Shown: positions 37,346 to 64,000 of the stretch, piece after piece
How positions within the stretch are numbered: the first letter of the stretch is position 1
Layout of the letters: each line of letters starts with the position of its first letter
NCBI RefSeq assembly: GCF_022682495.2
Contig: NC_071388.1
Location: forward strand, 29,930,139-29,994,138
Direction: 5' to 3'
Source of the DNA: Desmodus rotundus
Taxonomy: Eukaryota; Chordata; Mammalia; Chiroptera; Phyllostomidae
DNA length: 64,000 bases
Made by a program: the position numbers and the translations under genes
The notes under the pieces: generated by a model
Seen by the model: the letters and a program-made list of their open reading frames with translations, nothing else
Database searches by the model: none
What the model was told of the DNA's origin: nothing

Positions 37346-39505
37346 GGATGTATGTGTGAATTTTATGGGATGTAAATTACTCATCGACAAAGTTATTTCT
37401 TTAAAAAAGCATGTATCCAGAATGACCAACTCTACCAGTTTACCTGTCTTGTCCACTTTTAGCTTTTTCTGAAAGTTATATCTCAAGGAAGTTCTCAGTG
37501 CTAGGCAAACCAGGGCTGGTGTCCCTACCTGTATGCGACCTTTTGTGTAACAAAGAGGGTGACTCAGAAAACATATTTACTGCTTTTCTTCCTAAAAAGA
37601 AACATGGGGAAAAAACAGTGAAGCTGGATACCTACAGGGGGTGGGGGAGTTGGGCAGAAAATGAGTGACACTTCTCTCAGTATGCCCTAGTACAGTTCTG
37701 ACTTTTAGAAGCATGCTCATGTCAACATTTAAAAAATAAAACTAAAGATGGGAAGTTTGGGGGGAGGGACCTTAAACTTGGAAGAAAACTGAAACAAATG
37801 AACCCAATTTATTTCAAACAAATAACAATCACAGTGTAAGAGAAAAAAAGAATGACTCAAAATAATTTATGAATACGGAATATAATCATATATCCTCAAG
37901 TCTTGGACAGGGTACAGACAGGGAGAGAATACAATCTTACAGGCTTTTAGGAGTGTATTTTACAGTGACACGGGCAGAAGCAGGAAAAAACTACTTTAGA
38001 TGTATTACAGGACTAAACAAGTGAATAAACTGATGGACTTTTTTGGGAGTCAGGATTCCAGGGAAGAAGGGACACAGAAATACGGAATGAGGAAGGCAAG
38101 AAAGAACCCTATGAGGATGGGTTGAAATGGCAGGTATTAGCGTAAATGCATGATTTCTAAAACCAAATACAGATGGAGCCTATGTAAAATGGATGTGTAC
38201 ATGCATATTTGTGTATATGAACATTTCCTAGTTATGTTTGCTGACGAGGCCTAGCAGCAGCAAAAACACCGCTAATGATGGGCACACCCAGCAGCCAGAC
38301 AGATCTATGTATCTATCATTCCCAGGATCCCTTGAAAAAACTGCTGATTCTAGATCCTAGAGCATCTTTTATTTAAAAAAATGTGCTAAAAAAATAATTT
38401 AAAAAAGCAGATGATATAAGGAAATAGAAGCCAGATTAAAGAAGCTCCTGCTGGCCAAATCTAAGACAATTTAAGCACCAAAGAATTTAAGCACCAAAGT
38501 ATAGTGAAATATAAGCCATTAAAAAAATGGAAAACCAGGAGTCCAAAACAATAGCTAATATAAAAAATTCATGTGGGCACATAGGGATGGGTGAAGGAGA
38601 GAGCAGGGCTCCTGCTTCCAGCAGAATGCTAAGTGCTAACTGGTACATGAGGACGAAATGCTGGAATTGGAAAATCATTCTCTTACTATCCAAATAAAGA
38701 AGGAATGAGCAAGAATCATCAATGGATGCTAAATCCTGGAGGAAAATATTGTTGTTAGCATGGACTTGAGAGTCTCTCACAGATTGTTCATTACATGCAT
38801 GGCATAAAAAAATAGTAACTATACTTTGGAGAAACTGTACCACACCCTGACCTGGTGACCAAAATTAACATCGCCAATGGTGAGCAGATGTGACACCAAT
38901 GTATTATTCTAAGAGTGCATAACCTGAATCTAATGATGAAACCCCAAAAAGGGGGGTAGAGACAGAGACTGTACTCTTCAAAAACATATTACATTAATGC
39001 CATAAAGACAAAAGGGGTCATGGGGAAGAGCCAGAGTAAAGGCAACTTCAGGGAGGGTAAATAAACAAGCAAATGTTAAAAAAAAAAAAAAAAAAAGCAA
39101 GCAAAATCTCAGTAGTGGGTGGATCTGGATAAAAGATGTATAAATGTTCTTTATTCTAGTCTTATTTTTGCCAATTTCCTGTACATTGAAATCATTTCCA
39201 TGAGAAGTTAAAAAATAATTAGAAGAGACTGATCTTGCATTGCCAATCTCATGTTTTGCCTAATCCAGTTACTTAAAACACAGTTACTAAAACAAACAAA
39301 CAAAAAGACTACCATCTATGATTTTGTCATTTCGTTTAAAGGACCAAATAGAAGAGTGACCCTTTAAAAAAAATTTAGATTTCTGAAAAAAAGACATCAC
39401 ATTGCCCTAGCTTCTCTGACTTCCCTGTGGACCAAGGAGAACTCTGCCAGCCTGGTGTTAGGGAATCAGTATTCTCAACAAGGCCCATTTGTGGCAATGG
39501 ATGAA
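37346..39505. other. Intergenic, probably further L1-derived, no gene recognised
   Basis: The end near 39120-39215 (GATGTATAAATGTTCTTTAT, CATTTCCATGAGAAG) resembles an old L1 3' UTR, but I could not establish continuity. An A run lies at 39079-39097. Confidence 0.35.
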
Positions 39506-39509
39506 GTAG

Positions 39510-39710
39510 TTTGGTGCAAGGAGAATGGAGTCTAGAGACAAATGCTGACTCAAACCCTGGCTCCAGCTGTTGCCATCTCTTGAAACCTAAGCTTTCTTAG
39601 TTTCCTCCAAGGCAAGGCACGTAGCTAAACCATAGGACTGTTAGGAGAATTAAATTAATACATCTAGAATAGTGCTTCACACAGAGAAGACGCTTGGCAT
39701 ATCTCCTTGT
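39510..39710 (+). repeat. MIR SINE
   Basis: GGAGTCTAGAGACAAATGCTG, CTTTCTTAGTTTCCTCC, ATAGGACTGTTAGGAGAATT and AATAGTGCTTCACACAGAG give the full forward MIR order. Confidence 0.85.
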
Positions 39711-40894
39711 CTTCCTTTCCTTGGGAGCCACCTTTCTGTTCTCTAGAGATGTTTCTGACTAGGGCTACCCCGGCCCTTTCCTCACTGACCTGAACTCGGC
39801 CCCTCTAGGAATATGTAAGAAACTGAACTATCCCAAGAATAAGCCTCCTTTCTGGAGGTAAATTTCAGGAAAACCAAAGCCAGAGATACTAAATAGTGGA
39901 ATAAAAAGTACTGGCTTATGTTAGAAAAGTCTACTGCTCATAAAAAATAATTATATATTTTTCATATATTAATGTCTATTTTGCAAATGACCTTATACTT
40001 CCAAGAGTAAGTAACAGTTTATGTCAAAAATAAATAGTATTATCACCAATTCTATTTATTTTACTAGCTACTATCTTGAAAGAAAAAAATCAATTCAGTA
40101 AAATGTCCATAAATTATGAGATTTCATCCAGTAGTCTACTGTCTTTTTGCTTCTTTCCACATATTTCCTATTTCCATCTGACAGGGTAATCTCCTTTTCT
40201 ATAGCAAATGATAATAATTCTTTAACAGTCTTTTTAAAAATGAAGAAAAGTTTTAAAAATAACTGAACTGCATCATAACAAAAAATTGTATTGCCAACAG
40301 AAAGTTAGTTCAACATTTAAAATCTTTATAAAAGATAAACAAATTCTGATCTTTCCTTTATTTCATAACTGAAAAATGAAAATGCTTAACATGAGTATTT
40401 GATACATAATTTCCTTAAAACTATATATATTTAGAGAGTGTGTATTATTATTAATACTCACAACAATTTCAAACCAACTAGCATTGGTATAGCTTCAAAT
40501 CACTATTAGTTGTGGCTATTTTGGAGAAAAAAGGTACAAAGCTTATTAGGGACTACCACACACGACAGAGTTAATTTTACATAGTCATAGAGTTCAAAAG
40601 TGGCATTATAGTGTAAAGACACTTCAAATTGCCATCTCTCTCATATGTATCTTAAAGCAGGCTGGAAAAATATTCAGTACCCTATATATAGTAACTAAAA
40701 AAATACTTCCATTAACTGCTTTTTGCTCAGAGTGATTAAGGACCAAAAAAAAAATTCTTTTTTGTGCTGCTTTATTATCTGATAAACTGCTAATAAGCTC
40801 CCATTAGTAGTTCTTTAGATACTAACCCAAGTAGTCTTGGTCTTCTGATCATATATATATATTCACATATATATGCATCCATTTTTTCAAGTAA
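39711..40894. other. AT-rich intergenic sequence just past PDCD10
   Basis: No gene or element was recognised. It contains a small (TA)n at 40851-40874 and the alternative PDCD10 poly(A) signal at 40771-40776. Confidence 0.45.
40771..40776 (-). terminator. Alternative distal poly(A) signal AATAAA
   Basis: A second canonical hexamer on the gene strand occurs in the context AGATAATAAAGCAGCACAA, about 530 nt after the stop. It would make a longer 3' UTR if used. Confidence 0.4.
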
Positions 40895-41303
40895 AGAAAT
40901 GTTTAACAGATGTAAACTATTTATTGAATATTTGCCACCAAATATTGTTAAATACATTATCTTGCAGCATATCGCTTTCAAGTTAAAATGTCAGAAACAA
41001 ACACCAATATTTACAATTCTTTTAAGGAATGTTATATAATGACACATTAAGGCGTAAATTCTTTTGGCTTATAATTCTTAAAAGAATGATAATAGCAAAA
41101 GTGATGCAAAATCTTCAGTGTGAGATTATGATTAAGCTACATTTTACAAAAATATGGTGTAAGATGGCAATAATCCCATTCAACATCCTGGATTAGATCC
41201 CTTCAGGAGGGACTGATAATTTATACAGTCAAACTTTAAAATTTACAGATAAAGGCAGTTCAATACTGCCACTGAGAAGTACATCTCTCAACATATACAA
41301 CTT
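40895..41303 (-). other. PDCD10: PDCD10 3' UTR (proximal form)
   Basis: The sequence downstream of the stop is AT-rich and contains no open frame. On the minus strand a canonical AATAAA occurs in the context TATTCAATAAATAGTTTAC (hexamer at 40920-40925), placing cleavage roughly at 40895-40910 and giving a UTR of about 400 nt. A second AATAAA further down could extend it. The end is inferred, not observed. Confidence 0.75.
40920..40925 (-). terminator. Likely PDCD10 poly(A) signal AATAAA (proximal)
   Basis: This canonical hexamer on the gene strand lies about 380 nt after the stop, followed by a T-rich stretch. It is the first AATAAA downstream of the coding sequence that I found. Confidence 0.6.
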
Positions 41304-58025
<16,722 letters not shown>

Positions 58026-58028
58026 CTG

Positions 58029-59112
58029 CAATAAAAATTTTAAATCACAATTAATATCAATTTTCTTAGAAAAAGCAACATTTCTGGTATTCCATTCTAT
58101 ATTAAGGATATTGACAGACACATCACTTAACTAACAAAAATATTTGCTAATAACTCTAAATCCCTAATTCTCCAAAGAGAGGCTATCTAAAATTTTTATT
58201 AAAAACCATGAAAAGTTAAAGTATGAAAATCAGTTATTACTTTTTTAAAAAAACTAGAAATACTCTACATTAAAGGTAAACTTATCTTAAGCACAGAATA
58301 CAAAATAATATAAGCCCCTATGAAAAGAATAAACATATTTACTGGAATTAATAAAGACAGGGAAGGCTCAGGATAAACTCTAAATGCTCTGCTGCAAGTA
58401 CATGGCAAATTGTGTGTTTATGTACTGAATATAAAATAATCAATACAAAGAAAACATTTATTACTTAAGCTTCTTTGTATTTACTACCTTACTCCTCCTT
58501 AATTGCTATTCAATCCCCTCAGCCAAGGATTAAGCTGAGATTAGTTTATTTTATTAATTAGCAAACAGTGCTGATAAAAGGTTTGTCTGACACTCAAATT
58601 GAAGACTGTGGATCATCCGGATTTCAAAGGTGCTTATATCTATCCTCTATTTTATCAGGAGTAAAAAACATTTACCTAACATACTAAATCAAAAGTTCAA
58701 TCCAAATGCTTTTAATTTTTATACCAAATATGTAAGGTTTATAATTTTGAAAGATAAAATGACCTTATTAGACAATTTATGTAATTCATTTTCAGTGAGC
58801 CAAAAACATTATACAATTTCATATTTAAAAAATCCCTCATTGTTGAAGAGTTAACTGCTAGGCTTAAAATAACTATCTTCAGTTAAATTCAGATTTGTTT
58901 AATCCCAAAGGATTAGGCCAGTTAATAAGACCTCAATGTATGTATTTTTTTGCTTGGGACAATATTAAATGTTCAAAAGCATTGCAACTTTTATAAATTT
59001 TTATGCAAGTAGAAAATTTCTATAAAAACCTTATGAACATATATTATGCAATAAATATGCCTTTCAATCTCTTGCAGAGATGATGTAGTAGTTTTCCCTT
59101 ATAAATGACATA
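58029..59112. other. PDCD10 intron upstream of exon 2, AT-rich
   Basis: No element or exon recognised. The intron continues to the end of the window. Confidence 0.5.
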
Positions 59113-59218
59113 TAGTGTGGGGCAAAAGTAGGTTACAAGTTATGAGTAAGTTTATTCTTGTATTATTATTTATTACTGTATTATTTTCCATATGTAAACC
59201 TACTTTAGCCCCATCCTG
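59113..59218. mobile_element. Mariner-type MITE, 106 bp, TA-flanked
   Basis: The left end TAGTGTGGGGCAAAAGTAGG and the reverse complement of the right end CAGGATGGGGCTAAAGTAGG pair as a terminal inverted repeat. TA flanks both sides (59111-59112 and 59219-59220). It is the same family as 34115-34227, with an AT-rich core. Confidence 0.9.
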
Positions 59219-59220
59219 TA

Positions 59221-60320
59221 TATATGTATTTACATATCAAAGGAATCCCCAACACTTTAAATCAACTTATTTTCTAAACAAGACAAAAATGTCAAGAACC
59301 TTATCTCCCTATGAATTATTCACCTTCAGCATATGTAAAAGCAACAAAATCTGTGAAGAGAAATAATTTATCTCCAAAAATAAACAATGGATCATTTGAT
59401 TTAGTATTGATTTACCTTCTAAAATCTTGCAAAATCTTAACATTGCCTTAGTAGGTGAAAGGGAAAACACAAGGGGACCAAGTTGGCAAGTAAAGCAAAA
59501 AAGGAACTCTGGGGAGTTAATAAATTTTTTCCCCACAGAATTCATTTAGTTGTAATAAACAGAACTAGAGATTAAAATAGTAATACTGTTCCTCTGATCT
59601 CAAGTTCTGGTTGTGCAAGAGAGGCAGGAGGAGACAGGATGAATGTTTCCACCCTGATAGAAACCTATTTCCTTATTTGGGTGAACACCACATTCTGACC
59701 TCTTTCAACAAGTCAAAGGCCTGAGTCAGATGTGTGCCTACAATTATCAGTGATATTAACTCATTCTGTAATGCCCTGACTGATAAGTGAAAGGGTCAAG
59801 GCAAGTAAAAGAGGCCAAGAAAAGTCAGTGAAGGACTCATAAAATTAGCCAAGATCCCTTAACTTCAACATCTCTACATTTCTAGATTAAGTTTACATGT
59901 GTGTACCTTAGAAAAGAAAGGGGAAGGTCAGACATAACACACTAAATCAAATCCATGAGCTGTGAAGCACCTCACCAGAACTCTGCAAGGAGTTATTCTG
60001 GGATACATTTTACACCTGGACATCTTGCAATAAACCCACTAGGTTTTATTACCTATGTGATATCCACATTGCCAGGCATAAAGGCCCATACATATTTTTA
60101 AGTTGAACTTAATCTCTTATCCATAAATTTATCCAAATTGTCTGGAATCTATAATTTCAACCAATAATACTTAGGTAGCAAGATAGGTTTTTTCCTTCCC
60201 AGTTAAAAGTATAAAAGTGCTTCTATTTTAGGCCTCTCACTTGTAATATACGATTTCATAATAAAATCATGTTCATCTTACTAGTACCTTTCATGAGACT
60301 ATCAGTTTCTAGTAATATTC
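59221..60320. other. PDCD10 intron, unassigned
   Basis: No recognisable element or exon. Confidence 0.45.
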
Positions 60321-60324
60321 TAAC

Positions 60325-60550
60325 AACAGCAACCATTTATTAAGGACTTATTACGGACTTCATCATACAGAGCATTTTCTAGAGAGTATCTCTAATCCTC
60401 ACAATATAACTGGAACTAGCTATCATATCCATTTTACAGAAGAAGAAACTCAGTTTGCATAAATTTATGCAAATGTTAAATAACTAGGAAGTGCAGAGAC
60501 AGGATTCATACCAGATCGGTCTGGCTCCCAAACTCATGCACAAGATACTA
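60325..60550 (-). repeat. MIR SINE in PDCD10 intron
   Basis: ACCATTTATTAAGGACTTATTA, TCTCTAATCCTCACAATAT, CATTTTACAGAAGAAGAAAC, AACTAGGAAGTGCAGAGAC and CGGTCTGGCTCCCAAACTC give the reversed MIR order nearly complete. Confidence 0.87.
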
Positions 60551-62175
60551 GTGCTCCCCTGCCTCCCTGTACTTGCCCACTCCAGACTAGAGTCTACCCT
60601 ATCTTTGAATCTCTTCAATTACTTGAGAACAAACAAATTCCTGAGTTTCTACCCTGTGTAAGGAAGACAGTGTGAGAGCTGCAAAGAAACAGGGTAGTCT
60701 TGGAACCCCAGAAGCTCAATTTAGTAAGTAAGTAGCTTCCCGGAAATTGAACCACTGTCAAAGTAGAAAGTAAAATATGAATGAGATCTGAACTGGTCCT
60801 TGAAGAATGTGGCCTTTTAAAATCATTTTCCTTGGCAGTTCTCTCACTTAGCAGGTTTCTTCAGGGTTGCAAGATGGGGACAAAATGATCTCATGCAAGG
60901 TTAGAACAGAATTTTCATTTTGTGTCCAACACTTTTACCAATGAGTTAAGCATTTTTGTTAGTTTTGGGGATAACAGTCTTTGGCTGGGGTATCTTTAAA
61001 GAACAATACAGTCAATTTTTTAGTAGCACTTGATAGGGTATACACCTTGAGTCCAAAAGAAGGGGGAACATATGATTACACCTTGCATTAATGGATACTG
61101 GGACAAGGAGAGGCACTCTTTGGGCCTCCATCATATTGAACGTCCATGTCACCAGTAAAGAGTAAAGAAAAGAAGAAAATCAGAGAGAGAAAAGGGTACG
61201 TAACATCTCATCACACATAAAAGAGAAGAAAAGGTACCTGCTGAAGTACATTTGGAGGGAAATGATAGGGAGCTTAACATTAGGTCTCGCCCTAACCTTA
61301 CATTCTGGTTTGTGAGCTTCTCCTGCAACTTATTCTTGATAGCTTTTGAGAGCACTATTAACCACAAACCTGTTAAATTTTACTCTCTGGATTATTTATA
61401 AAAACGCAGAGTCTGGCACAAACAACATCCCTTTTTTATTATAAAATCTTGTATTACAAAATCATAAGTATGTAATTCTGTACATAACAACATCGCACTC
61501 AAGTACCGCATATGACACTTTAGGTGAAATGTTCAAATTAAAACTATAAATTATTACACCCATATCATTATCCTACCAACCACACTCAAGCAGATGTAAC
61601 TTCTGCTGGACCCTGTATTTTAAAAGCTTATCCATAGATTTGATTGCATAGAGCTCATTTATTATTTGCTCCCTCCAGAAGTATCAGTTCATTCCTATAC
61701 TTTACTTTCTAGTATCAAGCCAGTTCCTTAAACTCACATTTAAAAAAAAATACATTTAATTAACCCTTTTGTTGCTCAAGTTTTATAGAGGCTTGCATCA
61801 AACTTTTGAAAGTTTTTTTTAATGTCAAAATAATTAGGTTAGTTGATCCTGAATTGTCTAAAAATCTCGTTTCCTCAAATCAAACATTTGCCACACTCAT
61901 ATCCCTCCAGCCCCCCTAAAAGATTATTGTAAAGAGGCCACATATTAACTTTGTGCTGCCAATGAGAAAGCAAGTGCAATCATCTGCACCTTGTACATAG
62001 TACGTTCAATACATGTTTCTAAAGAATCAGTCCCTGGGGTTGCCACATTGTCTTGCAAAAAAGGTAACCAGAACCACCTTACTCGTATAAAAATATTCCT
62101 TTAAAGCTTTGCCTATAAGTATGCAAAACTCTAGGCTATAATTATAGTTTTGTCAGAAAATTACAAGGAAGACTG
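60551..62175. other. PDCD10 intron, unassigned
   Basis: No recognisable element or exon. The PDCD10 first coding exon was searched for here and not seen. Confidence 0.45.
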
Positions 62176-62179
62176 CTTA

Positions 62180-62345
62180 ATAGTAACAGCTAACATTTAC
62201 TACACACTTAGTACTATTCTAAGTGCTAAAATATATTAACTAATTTATTTCACTGCATTGTGAGAATTTTTTTTATCCTCCTTTTACAAATAAGAAAACT
62301 AAGATGATTATATAACTTAAGTAACAGACCAATAATTCAAATGTA
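62180..62345 (-). repeat. MIR SINE in PDCD10 intron
   Basis: ACAGCTAACATTTACTACACAC, CTATTCTAAGTGCTAAAAT and CTCCTTTTACAAATAAGAAAAC are the reversed MIR order. Confidence 0.8.
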
Positions 62346-64000
62346 AACATTAACTATGATTACCTCTAGATGGTGGAATTGCAGGTTAAACCCATGCCTT
62401 CACTGTGAAAAAGTATGTTTGATATGCTCAAAATTTGGGATTTGTTATTTCTTCACTGAAGGGAAAAATGGAATAGGTAGACAGGTAAAGTTGGAGAAAT
62501 ATTTCCTTATTGGTAAATTAAGAGTTACATATTCTGCTGAGATTAGCAGAAATAGATGCTTAGAATGCTTCTAAATAGAATGATACTAATTATTCAGAAG
62601 CACCATTTTGTGAGAATTATTAATAAACAAGCAAATAAAACTTTTATCTAAAATTCATCTTTGGTTGCAAAATTATTATTTCTGTCTCAAAATACCTACT
62701 TCTTCACAAATTGTATTTCACCTAAGACAGTTCCAAAAAGTCAGAGGAAGATACATGATATATCTTTTCCTGGAATGAAGAATTGAACCATGCATCTCTC
62801 TTCCTCCATATATAAAGAATTAGTGAAAAATACTAAGTCCACAAGAACCTGAAATGACATTTGGCATGATGTTTCTATAAACTCATTCCATAATGCAAGC
62901 AGGAGACCTATTTTCACAGTACATTTACAACACATGGAATATACTTGGACTCTGAACTCTGCAGCAGCTGATTAAGCAAGAAACCCACTCTTTTAGCTGT
63001 CCTAGCACAGCTTCATTAAGTTTAGCAAGCATCAGGCTCCCAGAGTGCCATAAATAAAGGCCGCGTGAGCTGAAGTACTGCAATTTCCTCAGGTGTAAGG
63101 ATGTATTACTGTCTACACATCTGTTCTACAACACGACTTCTAGACCCACCATTGTTACTACTATGGATGTAAAGTTATGGTGAGAATGCATAAACTTTTT
63201 AACTCTTATATTACATGGTGGACAAAATTTAGCAAATCATTTAGCTTCAGAGTAAAATGTTCATCCCCACTGTGGTACTACTTTCTGTAAGATTAATTTG
63301 ACAACTATTTTATCTTTAAATCTGCATAGCACAGAAAAACAAAGCCAAACTAATTTCCCCATCAGTAAATTTATAGAAAAATCTACCTTTGAACTATAAA
63401 TATTAATTAACTAATTAGGCATCTATTTAAGATGTTACATTAATAATACACAGGAATGTCAGAGAACAACACTAATACTTTATTCTTTTTAACCAAACAG
63501 TTCACATTTGAAAGCACAATAATTATTTCACCCCATTCTTAAAACCAAAATTTCATCTCTTTCACAAAAAGGAAACCTATGACCAGCACTATTCCCTAAA
63601 TGCCTATTATTTCTGAACACACTTTTAAAAATATATGATTGAGGTAATTTTTTTAAAAAGCTTGATACCATGACATTTGATCAGTAAATTCAATTTGAGA
63701 ATTAGACCCTACAATTTAATGTAGTATCTCTCAGTCTGCCACATCTAGCCATTTTTCTTTTCTTCAAATTTCACTTCTAATAATTAGTTCTTGAACCAGC
63801 AAGGAATCATTTGGCAAGAAGTTCTAATTCTGGGCCCGTTAACCTACATATATTTTCAGATCTCATCTCATCTGGAGAGAATCACCGCCTTTATTTATGA
63901 AAGAGATTTACAAGTCCATTCACAGCCATTACTTTTCCTTTCAAGCTAACTTTCCTTATACTTGAACAAATTAGAAAAGGTGTATCAGTATTTATCCCAA
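62346..64000. other. PDCD10 intron to the window edge, unassigned
   Basis: AT-rich sequence. No exon corresponding to PDCD10 residues 1-32 was found, so the intron exceeds 5.97 kb. Confidence 0.45.

Noticed and set aside
58026..64000. PDCD10 first coding exon and the shared promoter with SERPINI1
   Set aside because: The expected coding sequence for residues 1-32 and any CpG-rich promoter were not seen; they must lie to the right of the window.

Overview
The window is mammalian nuclear DNA and most probably comes from a yangochiropteran bat, perhaps a vespertilionid or a relative. The main evidence is at least five tRNA-derived SINEs with the layout of the bat VES family: a tRNA-like head with A and B boxes, a body containing GGGCACATGCCTGGGTTG-type sequence, a CT-rich stretch, and an (AAATAAAT)n tail. 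Mariner-derived elements and TA-flanked MITEs, common in vesper bats, support this. MIR, MER5A, MER20, Tigger, MLT1 and old L1M fragments show a placental mammal. The species cannot be named from the sequence alone.

The one gene recognised with certainty is PDCD10 (CCM3) on the minus strand. Six consecutive coding exons were found by joining exons at GT-AG boundaries: 57972-58025, 51790-51907, 49843-49969, 44360-44438, 44103-44185 and 41304-41385. They encode residues 33-212 of a 212-residue protein without a frameshift. The exon for residues 1-32, the 5' UTR and the promoter lie beyond base 64000. The 3' UTR runs left from 41303 to a likely poly(A) site near 40900, or alternatively near 40755.

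The left 40 kb contains no coding exon I can defend. It is repeat-rich intergenic DNA: an L1M 3' end (1-690), an internally deleted mariner (about 2075-2605), a HAL1-like L1 inserted into an older L1 and itself carrying a young L1 tail (8300-11340), MER5A (12304-12518), a U6 snRNA retropseudogene (14752-14849), a VES SINE (18967-19166), MLT1-like LTRs (25691-26071 and 32049-32413), a young L1 tail (29075-29520), and a long stretch of L1M debris (33640-37345) interrupted by a mariner MITE. MIRs are scattered throughout.

The right 23 kb is PDCD10 3' UTR, exons and introns. Its introns carry four VES copies, MER20, a nested Tigger pair, a 198-bp palindromic TA-flanked MITE, a second copy of the mariner MITE, and a young antisense L1. 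The L1 target-site duplication ends only about 17 bp from the donor of the 118-nt exon. All young insertions recognised in the gene are antisense to it.

No novel multi-gene system was found. The observations most worth following up are the L1 next to the PDCD10 splice donor, the nested and internally deleted transposons, and the palindromic MITE. Repeat family names rest on recalled consensus sequences and need a RepeatMasker run.
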